A program made the position numbers and the translations under genes. Shown in pieces: positions 26,485-35,351 of a stretch of DNA of 64,000 nt (position 1 is the stretch's first letter; each line of letters begins with the position of its first letter). Below the pieces are notes generated by a model. It searched no databases, was not told the DNA's origin, and worked only from the letters and a program-made list of their open reading frames with translations. Origin of the DNA: Couchioplanes caeruleus (GTDB taxonomy: Bacteria > Actinomycetota > Actinomycetes > Mycobacteriales > Micromonosporaceae); assembly GCF_023499255.1 (NCBI RefSeq), contig NZ_CP092183.1, positions 3,406,501 through 3,470,500 of the forward strand. The letters run 5' to 3'.

Positions 26485-27234
26485 TCAGCCACCGACCATC
26501 GAGACCACCTCGCCCGAGATGTTCTGGTTGGCGGCGGAGGCATAGAAGACGATCAACCGGGCGACGTCGTGCGGGTCGCACAGCCGGCCGGTGGGCATGC
26601 GGGTGGCCGCGGCGGCGAGCACGGGCGCCGGCAGGTACGCGAGCGCGTCCGGGGTGGCGGTCAGGCCGGGGCTGACCACGTTGACCAGGACGCCGTGCGG
26701 GCCGACGGAGCGGGCCAGGCTCACCGCGAAACCGTGCAGGGCGGCCTTGGCCGCGCCGTACGCCTCCTGCCCGGCGTCCCCGCGGGTCGCCACGTGGGAG
26801 GAGACCAGGACGACCCGCCCGCCGCCGCGGCCCCGCATGGCGGCCACCGCGAGCTGCACCGTACGCAAGGTGGGGTCGACGTTGCTGCGCAGCGTGTCCG
26901 CCCACTCGGCCGGGTCGATCTCGTCGAAGGCGGGTCCGGGCGGGCGTGCGGGCCGGCGGACGGCGTTGGCCACCAGCACGTCGATCCCGCCGCACCGGGC
27001 GGTGACCTCCGGCACCAGCCGCTCCACCGAGCCGGGGTCCGCCAGGTCGTAGCGCACGGGCAGCACCTGTCCGGCGCCGAGCTCCTCGGCCAGGGCCGCG
27101 GCGCGGTCCTTGTTCGAGGCGTACGTCGCCACCACGCGGGCGCCCTCGGCGGCGAACGCGCGTACGGCCGCCTCGCCGATGCCCCCGGTGCCGCCGGTGA
27201 CCACGACGACCTTGCCGCGCAGCCCGAGATCCAT
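26485..27234 (-). CDS. Polyketide ketoreductase (SDR)
   Basis: A 249-residue SDR with the cofactor loop VVVTGGTGGIGEAAVRAF, VLVANAVRRP, the catalytic serine region VVLVSSHVA and an intact YxxxK (EAYGAAKAAL). Being next to a didomain aromatase in a type II PKS cluster, it is the likely C-9 ketoreductase, although it is closer in feel to general FabG-type SDRs than to ActIII; a role in aglycone tailoring is possible. ATG 27234 starts five bases after the oxygenase stop codon. The following aromatase starts 37 bp further on. Confidence 0.82.
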   Translation of the reverse strand: MDLGLRGKVVVVTGGTGGIGEAAVRAFAAEGARVVATYASNKDRAAALAEELGAGQVLPVRYDLADPGSVERLVPEVTARCGGIDVLVANAVRRPARPPGPAFDEIDPAEWADTLRSNVDPTLRTVQLAVAAMRGRGGGRVVLVSSHVATRGDAGQEAYGAAKAALHGFAVSLARSVGPHGVLVNVVSPGLTATPDALAYLPAPVLAAAATRMPTGRLCDPHDVARLIVFYASAANQNISGEVVSMVGG

Positions 27235-27239
27235 GCCGT

Positions 27240-28880
27240 TCAGCCGACCGTGGAGAGCGGGCTGACCAGGCACACCCGCTCGAGGGCCGCGGCGAGCGTG
27301 TCGCAGGCGAGCGTGGCGCCGCGGGACTGCACGTAGCCGTCGGGCCGGACCAGCACCCAGCCGCCGTCGCGCAGCCCGAGGCGGTCGCGGACGCGGCGGT
27401 CCTGGTCGGGGATCACGCCGGCGCCCTCCACCGTGGCCTCGTCGGTGATCCACCAGACCGACAGCCAGCGCCGGTACGCGTCCTCGGCCCTCTTCGCCAC
27501 GTCCATCGCCTGGGCGTTGTCGGCCTTCGGGCTCAGCAGCAGCAGCCAGCGCGGTTCACGCAGCGCCTCGAGCAGGACGGGCCAGCCGCAGCTGCGCTCG
27601 TCCTCCCGCGTCACCCGGGTGACCCGCTGACCGGGCGCGGGGCCGTCGTGCGAAGGCGTGCCGGGCGCGCTGAGCGGCGACTCGTGGTACGACAGGTTGA
27701 GCCCGGACATGCCGCCGAGCAGCTGCGCCTGCACCCGCTTGCGGATCTGGCGGACCCGGCTGATCACGCCGAACAGCACCGGCAGCGCCAGGTCGGTGAA
27801 CGGCGTACGCATCTCGATCATCTGGGTCGCCTTCTTCGTCGACTCCAGCAGCTCGGCACCGACCGGGACGCGCTCCACCTCGTAGGTGTCGAGCAGCTCC
27901 GGCCGGGAGTCCCCGGCGATCACCATCGCGAGCTTCCAGCTGAGGTTGATCGCCTCCTGCACGCCGGTGTTCATGCCCTGGCCCGAGGCGGGACTGTGCA
28001 CGTGCGCGGCGTCGCCGGCCACCATGCAGCGGCCCGCCCGCATCCGCGGCACCATGCGCTGCTGCGCCGTGAAGACCGACACCCAGGTGGGGCGCTCCAC
28101 CGTGACCCGGTGCCCGATCCCGGCGCTGATCTTGCGCTGGAAGCGCTGCGCGATCCGGTCGTCGTCGCCGTCGTAGTCGACCTCGACCGTGTCCAGCAGC
28201 CGCCAGCGGTCACCCGAGAGCGGTACGGCCATCAGCGTGCCGCCCTTGGCGCGGATCCAGTAGATGCTGTTGGGCGGCAGCTTCGTCGTCATGACCGCGT
28301 CCGCCAGCAGCCAGGTCTGGTTCGCCGCGCCGGACAGCGGCAGGTCCAGCATCTTGCGGACGGTGCTGTGCCCGCCGTCGCAGCCCACCACCCACGGCAC
28401 CGTGGTCTCCTCGACCCGGCCGCCGGTGTGCCGCAGCCGGACGGTGGCGGCCGAGCCACTCTGCTCGAGGCCCTCCAGGCGCACCCCCCATTCCGGGGTC
28501 ACGCCGTACGCGGCCAGCGCGTCGCGGAAGACGGCCTCGGTGCTGGTCTGCTCGATCGCGACGGTGAACGGGTACCGCGTCGGCATGGTGGAGTAGTCGG
28601 CGTCCAGCCGGGCCAGGCGACGCCCGTCCTGGTAGAGCGTGAAGGCCGAGATCTCGCGGCCGCGCCGCAGTATCTCGTCGATCACCCCCATCTGGTCGTA
28701 CAGCTCCAGCGTGCGCGGGTGCGTCGCCACGGCGCGGCTGGTCACGGCCGGTCCGTCGGCGGCGTCGACGAGCCGCACCCGGACGCCCCGCCGGACGAGT
28801 TCGTGGGTGGTCGTCAATCCGACCGGACCCGCGCCCACGACCAGCACCTGAGGCATTTCCGGCATGCCTGACCCCGTCAT
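27240..28880 (-). CDS. FAD-dependent polyketide monooxygenase, long (546 aa) type
   Basis: This flavoprotein has the aromatic hydroxylase fold: VLVVGAGPVGLTTTHELVRRG at the N-terminus, the DG motif VVGCDGGHSTVRKMLDLP and the FAD motif RCMVAGDAAHVHSPASGQGM, then a C-terminal thioredoxin-like domain (about 410-546, ending near WVLVRPDGYVQSRG). This is the layout of PgaE/OxyS/MtmOIV-class enzymes, which hydroxylate or oxidatively rearrange aromatic polyketides using NADPH and O2. ATG 28880 follows GGGGAGG by four bases. It is first in a six-gene minus operon and divergent from a second long FAD monooxygenase, each side having its own SARP-type array. Confidence 0.9.
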   Translation of the reverse strand: MTGSGMPEMPQVLVVGAGPVGLTTTHELVRRGVRVRLVDAADGPAVTSRAVATHPRTLELYDQMGVIDEILRRGREISAFTLYQDGRRLARLDADYSTMPTRYPFTVAIEQTSTEAVFRDALAAYGVTPEWGVRLEGLEQSGSAATVRLRHTGGRVEETTVPWVVGCDGGHSTVRKMLDLPLSGAANQTWLLADAVMTTKLPPNSIYWIRAKGGTLMAVPLSGDRWRLLDTVEVDYDGDDDRIAQRFQRKISAGIGHRVTVERPTWVSVFTAQQRMVPRMRAGRCMVAGDAAHVHSPASGQGMNTGVQEAINLSWKLAMVIAGDSRPELLDTYEVERVPVGAELLESTKKATQMIEMRTPFTDLALPVLFGVISRVRQIRKRVQAQLLGGMSGLNLSYHESPLSAPGTPSHDGPAPGQRVTRVTREDERSCGWPVLLEALREPRWLLLLSPKADNAQAMDVAKRAEDAYRRWLSVWWITDEATVEGAGVIPDQDRRVRDRLGLRDGGWVLVRPDGYVQSRGATLACDTLAAALERVCLVSPLSTVG

Positions 28881-28919
28881 CGGACCTCCCCAACCAGGAC
28901 GGATCGCTCAGTGCCGTCG

Positions 28920-28962
28920 AGGTTGAGCGGTCCGGCTCGAGGCGGCCTCGACGCTCGGTGGG
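28920..28962 (-). promoter_or_regulatory. SARP-type promoter array for the 28.9-22.4 kb operon
   Basis: On the minus strand: CCCACCG (28962), TCGAGGC (28951-28945), TCGAGCC (28940-28934), each 11 bp apart; then 8 nt and CAACCT (28925-28920) as the -10-like hexamer. The two TCGAGN heptamers match the DnrI/ActII-ORF4 consensus very well. The start codon of the oxygenase is at 28880. Confidence 0.75.
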
Positions 28963-28973
28963 GCGCCCTGCGG

Positions 28974-29016
28974 TCCGCCCCGTCTCGAGCGTGGCTCGAG
29001 GCCCGATGGCCACGGT
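28974..29016 (+). promoter_or_regulatory. SARP-type promoter array for the 29.1-34.1 kb operon
   Basis: TCCGCCC (28974), TCGAGCG (28985) and TCGAGGC (28996) are spaced 11 bp; 8 nt later CACGGT (29011-29016) takes the -10 position. The start codon TTG lies at 29064. Together with the opposite array it makes the 183-bp gap a bidirectional SARP-controlled promoter region. Confidence 0.75.
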
Positions 29017-29063
29017 GGGCAGCGGGAACCGGCGCGCGCCGGCATGCGGAAGCGAGGAGACCC

Positions 29064-30602
29064 TTGGACTTCGACGTGATCGTCGTCGGCGGCGGACCCG
29101 TCGGCGCATTGCTCGCCGCGGAGCTGCGGCTCGGCGGCGCGCGGGCGGTGGTGCTGGAACGGCTCACCGAGCCGAGCGGGCACTCGAAGGCCTTCCGCCT
29201 GCAACCGCGGACGCTGGAGCTCTTCGACCAGCGCGGCATCCTCGAGCGGTTCCTCGAGGGCAACCGGATCTGGCCCCGGGCCCACTTCGCCGGCATCGAA
29301 CCCCTGCTGGAACTCGACAGGCTGGACGCGGCGCACCCGCACGCCCTGCTGATCCCGCAGGCCCGCACCGAGGAACTGCTCGAGAAGCACGCCCTCGACC
29401 TGGGCGCCGAGATCCGCCGCGGGCACGAGCTGACCGGGCTGGCCGCCGGCGGCGACGAGGTGGTGGCCCGGGTCCGTTCCGCCGCCGGCGAGTACGAGCT
29501 GCGTGCGGCGTACCTGGTGGGCTGTGACGGCGGGCGCAGCACGGTCCGCCGGCTCGCCGGCATCGGGTTCACCGGCACGGATCCGAGCGTGAGCGCGCTC
29601 CTGGGCGACGTGGAGCTGCCCGAGCCCGGACAGCTGCCGGCCGGCGTGCCGGGCACCATGCGGACGCCGCGCGGCCTGCTCATGGCGATCTCCGTGCTGC
29701 CCGGGGTGACCCGGGTGCTGACCACCGAGTTCGACCGGCCCCTGCCGGACCGGGACACCCCGGTCACGCTCGACGAGCTTCGGACCACTGTGGAGCGCGT
29801 CACCGGCCTGCAGGTCACCATGCGCGAGCCGCGGTGGCTCTCCCGGTTCACCGACGCCACCCGGCTGGCCGACGAGTACCGCACCGGGCGCGTCCTGCTC
29901 GCGGGCGACGCGGCGCACGTGCACTTCCCGATCGGCGCGCAGGGGCTGAACCTGGGCCTGCAGGACGCGATGAACCTGGGCTGGAAGCTGGCGGCCACCG
30001 TCGCCGGGTGGGCCCCGGACGGGTTGCTGGACAGCTACGGCGCCGAGCGCCGGCCGGCTGCGGTCCGGGTGCTGCGCGAGACCCGGGCCCAGGTGGCGTT
30101 GATGAATCCGGAGCCCCGCGTCGACGCGCTGCGTGACCTGGTCGGGGACCTGCTGGCCCTGCCCGAGGTCAACCTGTGGCTGTCGCGGGAGCTGTCCGGC
30201 CTGGACGTGCGCTACGAGAGCATGGCCGGCGACGCCGGCCACCCGCTGGTGGGCCGGCCCTGCCCGGCACTGACCGCCGATGCCGGCGCCGGCCCCGTGC
30301 CGGCCGCCACGCTGCTGCGCAACGGCCGCGGCCTCCTGCTGCTGCCGCCGGACGCTACGGACCCCGCCACCGCCGGGTGGGCCGACCGCGTCGACGTGCT
30401 GCCGGACGTACGCCTCGACGCCGGTGACCGCAGCGACGTGCCCGCGGCGCTGCTGCTGCGGCCGGACGGACACGTCGCGTGGGCCGGCGCCACCGGACCG
30501 GACGGGGCCGCCGCGCTCGGCGCCGCGCTGCACCGGTGGTTCGGCGCGCCGCACGAGCTCACCTCAACCGTGGACCACGCGCAGAACCGGGGGACTTCGT
30601 GA
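29064..30602 (+). CDS. FAD-dependent polyketide monooxygenase (512 aa)
   Basis: A second long FAD hydroxylase: DFDVIVVGGGPVGALLAAEL, DG motif LVGCDGGRSTVRRLAG, FAD motif RVLLAGDAAHVHFPIGAQGL, and a C-terminal thioredoxin-like region from about residue 395 ending in LLLRPDGHVAWAG. It belongs to the same class as the gene at 27240-28880 but is clearly a separate paralogue. It may catalyse another ring hydroxylation, or the two may act in sequence. The TTG start at 29064 is supported by GAGGAG five bases upstream and by the Rossmann fold beginning at once. Its stop overlaps the GTG of the epimerase gene (GTGA). Confidence 0.9.
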   Translation: MDFDVIVVGGGPVGALLAAELRLGGARAVVLERLTEPSGHSKAFRLQPRTLELFDQRGILERFLEGNRIWPRAHFAGIEPLLELDRLDAAHPHALLIPQARTEELLEKHALDLGAEIRRGHELTGLAAGGDEVVARVRSAAGEYELRAAYLVGCDGGRSTVRRLAGIGFTGTDPSVSALLGDVELPEPGQLPAGVPGTMRTPRGLLMAISVLPGVTRVLTTEFDRPLPDRDTPVTLDELRTTVERVTGLQVTMREPRWLSRFTDATRLADEYRTGRVLLAGDAAHVHFPIGAQGLNLGLQDAMNLGWKLAATVAGWAPDGLLDSYGAERRPAAVRVLRETRAQVALMNPEPRVDALRDLVGDLLALPEVNLWLSRELSGLDVRYESMAGDAGHPLVGRPCPALTADAGAGPVPAATLLRNGRGLLLLPPDATDPATAGWADRVDVLPDVRLDAGDRSDVPAALLLRPDGHVAWAGATGPDGAAALGAALHRWFGAPHELTSTVDHAQNRGTS

Positions 30603-31186
30603 ACATCCGCAAGCTGGGCGTAACCGGCGGCTTCGCCTTCACCCCGGAGGTCCACCGCGACCGCCGTGGGCTGTTCGTGTCGCCGCTGCAGGAATCGGCG
30701 TTCGCCACCGCGATCGGGGGGCGGTTCCCGGTGGCCCAGACCAACCACAGCGTCTCGGCGCGCAACGTGCTGCGCGGTGTGCACTTCACCGTGGTGCCGC
30801 CGGGACAGGCGAAGTACGTCTACTGCGCCCGCGGCCGCGCCCTGGACGTGATGGTGGACATCCGGGTCGGCTCGCCGACGTTCGGGCAGTGGGAGGCGAC
30901 CGAGCTGGACGCCGAGTCGTACCAGGCCGTGTACTTCCCGGAGGGCGTCGGGCACGCGTTCCTGGCGCTCGAGGACGACACGACCATGTCGTACCTGGTC
31001 TCCAGCGGGTACCGGGCCGAGCAGGAGAAGGGGATCGACCCGCTCGACCCCGAGCTGGGCCTGCCCTGGCCGGCGGGGATCCGGCCACTGCTGTCCGACC
31101 GGGACGCGGCCGCGCCGAGCCTCGCCGAGGCGGAGGCGCTCGGGCTGCTTCCCCGGTACGTCGACTGCCTGCCCGGACAGGGGTGA
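30599..31186 (+). CDS. NDP-4-keto-deoxyhexose 3,5- or 5-epimerase (RmlC-like)
   Basis: A 195-residue cupin-fold epimerase that converts an NDP-4-keto-D-sugar to the L-series. Recognisable parts are GLFVSPLQESAF, the SARNVLRGVHF motif with the catalytic histidine, the KYVYCARGRALDVMVDIR core, and YFPEGVGHAFLALEDD with the second conserved histidine. Deoxysugar clusters usually use 5-epimerases of the EvaD/TylK kind here. Its presence shows at least one L-configured sugar. GTG 30599 overlaps the oxygenase stop. The 4-ketoreductase follows directly, which fits with epimerisation then reduction. Confidence 0.92.
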   Translation: MNIRKLGVTGGFAFTPEVHRDRRGLFVSPLQESAFATAIGGRFPVAQTNHSVSARNVLRGVHFTVVPPGQAKYVYCARGRALDVMVDIRVGSPTFGQWEATELDAESYQAVYFPEGVGHAFLALEDDTTMSYLVSSGYRAEQEKGIDPLDPELGLPWPAGIRPLLSDRDAAAPSLAEAEALGLLPRYVDCLPGQG

Positions 31187-31194
31187 GCGGCGCG

Positions 31195-32166
31195 ATGACC
31201 GCCGATCCGAGCCGGCCGGCCGCCGTCGTGGTCGGCGGCACCGGCTGCGTCGGCCGCCGGTTCTGCGCCGCCCTCACCGACGCCGGGTACCGGGTGTACG
31301 CGGTCGCCCGGCACCGGCCGTCGCGGCCGGTCGCCGCCGAGATGCTCGCGATGGACGTCGCCGCGACACCGGTCGCCGAGCTGGCCCGTACCCTGGCCGA
31401 GCTGCGCCCCGCCGCGGTGGTGAACGCCACCGGCGGCTGGGGGCTGGCCGAGGGGGAGACGCGCGACGGCGCCCTGGCCGTGGTGGCCCCGCTGACCGAG
31501 GCCGTCCGCCGGCTGCCCGGGCCGGCCCGGTTCGTGCACGTCGGCAGCGTCCACGAGTACGGCCCGGTGCCGCGGGACGGGTGGATCACCGAGGAGACCG
31601 AGCCGGCCCCGCCGACGCCGTACGCGCGGACCAAGCTCGCCGAGTCGCGCCACGTGCTGGAGCTGATCCGCGCCGGCCGCCTCGACGGCGTGGTGCTGCG
31701 CCTGGCCAACACCGTCGGGCCCGACCCGGCGCCGGAGAGCTTCTTCACCGTCGTCGCCACCCGGCTGCACCGGGCCGGAGCCGAGGGCATCGAGCTGAAC
31801 GTCACCGACGTCGAACGCGACTATGTGGACTCGCGCGACGCGGCTTCCGCGGTGCTGGCCGCGATCGGCGACCGCGGCGCCGACCCACTGCTGAACATCG
31901 GCAGTGGCCGGGCGCTGCCGATCCGGGAACTGCTGCGGATCCTGGTGGCGGCCGGTGGCCTGCCGGCGTCGGCGGTGCGGATGCGCACCGGTGCGGTGGC
32001 CAGCAGGGGAGCCGACTGCACCCGGATCGACATCTCCCGGGCCCGGCGGCTGCTGCGCTGGCGTCCCCGCTACACGGTCGCCGAGTCGATGCGGGCCACC
32101 TGGGACAGCGTCCGGGCCGCGGACGACGCCGGCATGACGGCCGGGACCACGTCATCGATAGGGTGA
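31195..32166 (+). CDS. NDP-hexose 4-ketoreductase 1
   Basis: A 323-residue extended SDR with AAVVVGGTGCVGRRFCAAL, VHVGSVHEYGP (catalytic Ser region) and an intact YxxxK (PYARTKLAES). LVLRLANTVG-type and RDYVDSRDAASAVL segments match sugar 4-ketoreductases (UrdR, EvaE kind). It reduces the C-4 keto group to fix the final stereochemistry of one sugar, most likely the L-sugar because it directly follows the epimerase gene. ATG 31195 is used; an in-frame GTG at 31183 overlaps the upstream stop and is a possible alternative. The following laccase begins four bases after its stop codon. Confidence 0.88.
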   Translation: MTADPSRPAAVVVGGTGCVGRRFCAALTDAGYRVYAVARHRPSRPVAAEMLAMDVAATPVAELARTLAELRPAAVVNATGGWGLAEGETRDGALAVVAPLTEAVRRLPGPARFVHVGSVHEYGPVPRDGWITEETEPAPPTPYARTKLAESRHVLELIRAGRLDGVVLRLANTVGPDPAPESFFTVVATRLHRAGAEGIELNVTDVERDYVDSRDAASAVLAAIGDRGADPLLNIGSGRALPIRELLRILVAAGGLPASAVRMRTGAVASRGADCTRIDISRARRLLRWRPRYTVAESMRATWDSVRAADDAGMTAGTTSSIG

Positions 32167-32170
32167 GCGC

Positions 32171-34069
32171 ATGATCGAGCGAGTTCTGCTGACCTCGCAC
32201 ATTGCCGGGTTCGTGCTCCTGCTCCTCGATCCGTTCTGCGAGTTCCTCTGGCTGAGGCGGCAGGGAACGGCGCGGGAGAGCGCGCGGAGCACCCGCGTCC
32301 TGTGGGTCTTCAACCGGATCGCCCCGTACGGATACGTCCTGCTCGTCATCAGCGGCGGCTTCATGGTCGCCCGCGGCTGGGACCTCACCTCTCCGTGGAT
32401 CCTCGGCGGATTCATCGGCTACGCCGTGGTGGCGGTCGTCCCGGTGCTGCTGGTCCGCCCGCGCGGCGAGCGGGCGGAACGCCGGAAGGCGTACGTGGGC
32501 CTCGCCGGCCGGTTCGGCGCCCTCATGTTCATCACCTACGCCATGGTGCTCAAGCCGTCGTGGACGGTGCTCGCCTGGGCGGTCGCCGCGTTCGCCGTCG
32601 GCTCCGCGCTGCTGGCGACGGCGGCCACCGGTCCGCGGCCGGGCCGCCGCCTGGCCGCCCGGGTCGTGTTCCTCGCGGCGGCGGTGGTCGCCGTCTCGCT
32701 GTGGCGCTGGCAGGCGTCGATCCTGCCGCCGTCGTTCGCCCCGGCCGGTCACAGTGGACACGCCGGGATGGCCGGCATGCGCTCGGTGACCGACCTGACC
32801 CAGCCGCCCACCGACGCGCCGGTCGTCCAGGTGGCGCTGACCGCCGAGGTCAAGCGGGTCGAGATCGGTGGTATCGGCAAGGACGCGTGGACCTACAACG
32901 GCACCGTCCCGGGGCCCGCGCTGCGGGTCGCCGTGGGACAGCGGCTGCGGGTCACGCTGACCAACCGGCTGCCCGAGCCGACCACCATCCACTGGCACGG
33001 CGTCCTGGTGCCCAACGCGGCCGACGGGGTCGCCGGCGTCACCCAGGACGCGGTGCCGCCGGGCGGTCAGGGCGTGTACGACTTCGTCGCCACACACCCC
33101 GGCACGTACTGGTACCACTCGCACAACAACCCGTCGGCGCAGATCGAACGAGGGCTGTTCGGCACGCTGGTGGTCACGCCGGCCGCCGGCGCCGACGGGG
33201 CCGTGCCGGCCGACCAGGACCACGTCATCACGCTGCACACCTGGGGCGGCGCCCAGGCGTTCAACGACAGCACCCGGCCGGAGCCGATAGCGGCCACCCC
33301 GGGCCGGCCGGTGCGCCTGCGGCTCGTCAACACCGGCAGCACCCGCGAGCGCCTCTCGATCAGCGGTGCGCCGTTCACGGTGGCGGCCTTCGACTCCGGT
33401 CCGGTGCACGGGGCGCAGCCGCTCGGCGCCAGCCACGTGGACGTGGCCGGATCCGGGCGGGTCGACCTGCTCACCACCCTCGCCGCCGGCCAGGAGCTGG
33501 ACGTCCGGGCCGGCGGCACCACCCTGCGCGTGGTCACCCCGGGCAGCCGGCTCGCCGTACCGCCCGACAAGGACTTCCGGCTGCTCGACGCCATGGCGTA
33601 CGGCTCGGCCGCGGGCACCGCGCCGCTGCCGCAGCCGGACCGGTCGTGGAACCTGCGGATCGACGAGTCGATGGGGTTCTTCGACGGCCGCCTCACCCCG
33701 CTCTACCGCATCAACGGCACGCTCTTCCCGAACGGCGAGATGCTGATGGTGGAGCAGGGGAAGACCTATGACCTCACCTTCGACAACCGCAGCGACGACG
33801 ACCACCCGATGCACCTGCACGGCCACCTGTTCCAGGTGATGGCGGTCAACGGGAAGGCCGGCACCGGCAGCCCGCTGATCGTCGACAACGTGAACGTCGG
33901 GCCGCACGACAAGGTCACCATCCGCTTCACCGCCGACAATCCCGGCATCTGGATGGCGCACTGCCACAACCTGCCGCACGCCGCGGCGGGCATGGACCTC
34001 ATGGTGGGCTACGAGGGCATCACCTCGCCCTTCCGAGCCGGTCGGGACACGGTCAACAAGCCGGAGTAG
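32171..34069 (+). CDS. Membrane-anchored laccase-type multicopper oxidase
   Basis: A 632-residue fusion. Residues about 1-180 hold about five membrane segments (SHIAGFVLLLLDPF, YGYVLLVISGGFMV, IGYAVVAVVPVLLV, VLAWAVAAFAVGSALL, VVFLAAAVVAVSLW). Residues about 210-620 are a complete laccase with copper motifs HWHG, WYHSHNN, HPMHLHGHLF and HCHNLPHAAAGM. Between them is a His/Met-rich stretch (GHSGHAGMAGMRS) of the kind that handles copper. The oxidase domain therefore probably faces the outside. Its start codon is four bases after the sugar ketoreductase stop, so it belongs to the biosynthetic operon. Oxidising a hydroquinone to the quinone, or phenol coupling, during or after export is a plausible role. 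Confidence 0.88.
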   Translation: MIERVLLTSHIAGFVLLLLDPFCEFLWLRRQGTARESARSTRVLWVFNRIAPYGYVLLVISGGFMVARGWDLTSPWILGGFIGYAVVAVVPVLLVRPRGERAERRKAYVGLAGRFGALMFITYAMVLKPSWTVLAWAVAAFAVGSALLATAATGPRPGRRLAARVVFLAAAVVAVSLWRWQASILPPSFAPAGHSGHAGMAGMRSVTDLTQPPTDAPVVQVALTAEVKRVEIGGIGKDAWTYNGTVPGPALRVAVGQRLRVTLTNRLPEPTTIHWHGVLVPNAADGVAGVTQDAVPPGGQGVYDFVATHPGTYWYHSHNNPSAQIERGLFGTLVVTPAAGADGAVPADQDHVITLHTWGGAQAFNDSTRPEPIAATPGRPVRLRLVNTGSTRERLSISGAPFTVAAFDSGPVHGAQPLGASHVDVAGSGRVDLLTTLAAGQELDVRAGGTTLRVVTPGSRLAVPPDKDFRLLDAMAYGSAAGTAPLPQPDRSWNLRIDESMGFFDGRLTPLYRINGTLFPNGEMLMVEQGKTYDLTFDNRSDDDHPMHLHGHLFQVMAVNGKAGTGSPLIVDNVNVGPHDKVTIRFTADNPGIWMAHCHNLPHAAAGMDLMVGYEGITSPFRAGRDTVNKPE

Positions 34070-34078
34070 ACCCCCTCA

Positions 34079-34124
34079 GCACGCCGCTGCCGCCCGGATC
34101 CGACACCGGGCGGCAGCGGCGTGC
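34079..34124. terminator. Very strong hairpin terminator (19-bp stem)
   Basis: Arms of 19 bp (34079-34097 and 34106-34124) pair without mismatch around an 8-nt loop. It follows the laccase stop codon by 9 bp and separates the 29-34 kb operon from the aryl-acid cassette. Confidence 0.85.
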
Positions 34125-34173
34125 GCTCGTACGCGCCGGTGCCGGGCGGCTCCAGCGCGAACCCCCGGCCAGG

Positions 34174-34216
34174 TCCGTTCCGCCTCGAGCCGATCCCGAG
34201 CGCACCGGACTGCAAT
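34174..34216 (+). promoter_or_regulatory. SARP-type promoter array for the aryl-acid cassette
   Basis: TCCGTTC (34174), TCGAGCC (34185), CCGAGCG (34196), spaced 11 bp, then 8 nt and TGCAAT (34211-34216). The -10 hexamer is less ideal than in the other arrays (it lacks the A at position 2). Start codon 34273 follows about 50 nt downstream. Confidence 0.7.
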
Positions 34217-34272
34217 GAGCTGAATCGCCGGACGACGCCGGGCGGGCAACGGCCCGGAGGGGAGCAGCTTTC

Positions 34273-35319
34273 ATGACCGCAAGCCGCAACATCACCGTGA
34301 CCGAGGCCGACTACCTGCGGATCATCATCCACGGGACGACGGCCTTCGAGCTTCTGCGCACGGGCCTCGAGTTCGATCTGTTCGAGCGGCTGGAGGCCGC
34401 CGGCGGCATGACCGTGGAGGAGACCGCCGAGGCGATCGGTGTCGAGCCGCAGCCGGCCCGGATCCTGCTGCTCGGCCTCGCCTCGCTGCGCCTTCTGGAG
34501 AAGGCCGACGACAAGTACGTCAACAGCGCGCTCGTGAAGCGCAAGGTGCTCCGCGACGGGGAGCGCTTCCTGGGCCCCCTGATCGACATCCAGGCCCGGA
34601 TCATCAACGCGAGCCTGGTGGACTTCGCCGAGTCGATGCGGCAGAACACCAACGTCGGGCTGCGGCACATCGAGGGCCCCGGCCCCACGCTGTACGAGCG
34701 GCTGACCGCGCACCCCGAGCTGCAGAAGGTGTTCTACGACAACATGGGCGACGCCTCCAAGCGGGCCTTCGCGCAGATCCTCGACCAGTACGACTTCTCC
34801 GGCATCCGGCACGCCATCGACATCGGCGGCGGCGACGGCACCAACAGCATCGAGCTCGCCCGGCGGTACCCGGACCTCGAGGTCACCGTCTTCGACCAGG
34901 AGAGCGTGACCCGGCTGGCCGCCGACCGCATCGAGGACCCGGACCTGCGCAAGCGGGTGCACTTCCACCCCGGCGACCTGTTCGCCGACGCGCTGCCCGA
35001 GGGCGCCGACGCGATCCTCTTCTTCCACATCTTCGAGATCTGGTCGCTGGAGCGGAACACCGAGCTGCTGCGCAAGTGCCACGACGCGCTGCCCGAGGGC
35101 GGCGTGTGCCTGGTCTACAACTTCGTCTCCGACGACGAGGGCACCGGCTCGATGAGCGCGGGCCTCGTCTCGCCGTACTTCCTCACGCTCGCCTCGGGTG
35201 AGGGGATGACGTACTCGCCCGCCGACATGGAGCAGGCCGTGCGCGACGCCGGTTTCTCCCGCGTCGAGCGGCACGCGGGCCTGGGCTTCAGCCACGCGCT
35301 CGTGGTCGGCCACAAGTGA
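34273..35319 (+). CDS. Methyltransferase of the aryl-acid cassette (PokMT1/NcsB1-like)
   Basis: A 348-residue two-domain methyltransferase: an N-terminal helical domain (FELLRTGLEFDLFERLEAAGG) and a SAM domain with motif I AIDIGGGDGTNSIELARRYP and the acceptor-side region FFHIFEIWSLERNTELL. Placement at the head of the operon that makes and activates a 6-methylsalicylate-type acid suggests it methylates that acid. From memory, the polyketomycin homologue C-methylates 6-methylsalicylate to 3,6-dimethylsalicylate, whereas the related NcsB1 is an O-methyltransferase, so C- versus O-methylation is not settled by sequence. GGAGG and GGAG lie before ATG 34273. Compared with the other two methyltransferases of the cluster it is clearly a different branch. 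Confidence 0.85.
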   Translation: MTASRNITVTEADYLRIIIHGTTAFELLRTGLEFDLFERLEAAGGMTVEETAEAIGVEPQPARILLLGLASLRLLEKADDKYVNSALVKRKVLRDGERFLGPLIDIQARIINASLVDFAESMRQNTNVGLRHIEGPGPTLYERLTAHPELQKVFYDNMGDASKRAFAQILDQYDFSGIRHAIDIGGGDGTNSIELARRYPDLEVTVFDQESVTRLAADRIEDPDLRKRVHFHPGDLFADALPEGADAILFFHIFEIWSLERNTELLRKCHDALPEGGVCLVYNFVSDDEGTGSMSAGLVSPYFLTLASGEGMTYSPADMEQAVRDAGFSRVERHAGLGFSHALVVGHK

Positions 35320-35351
35320 CACCGGCCCCACGTTCCTAGAGGAGGGACCGC

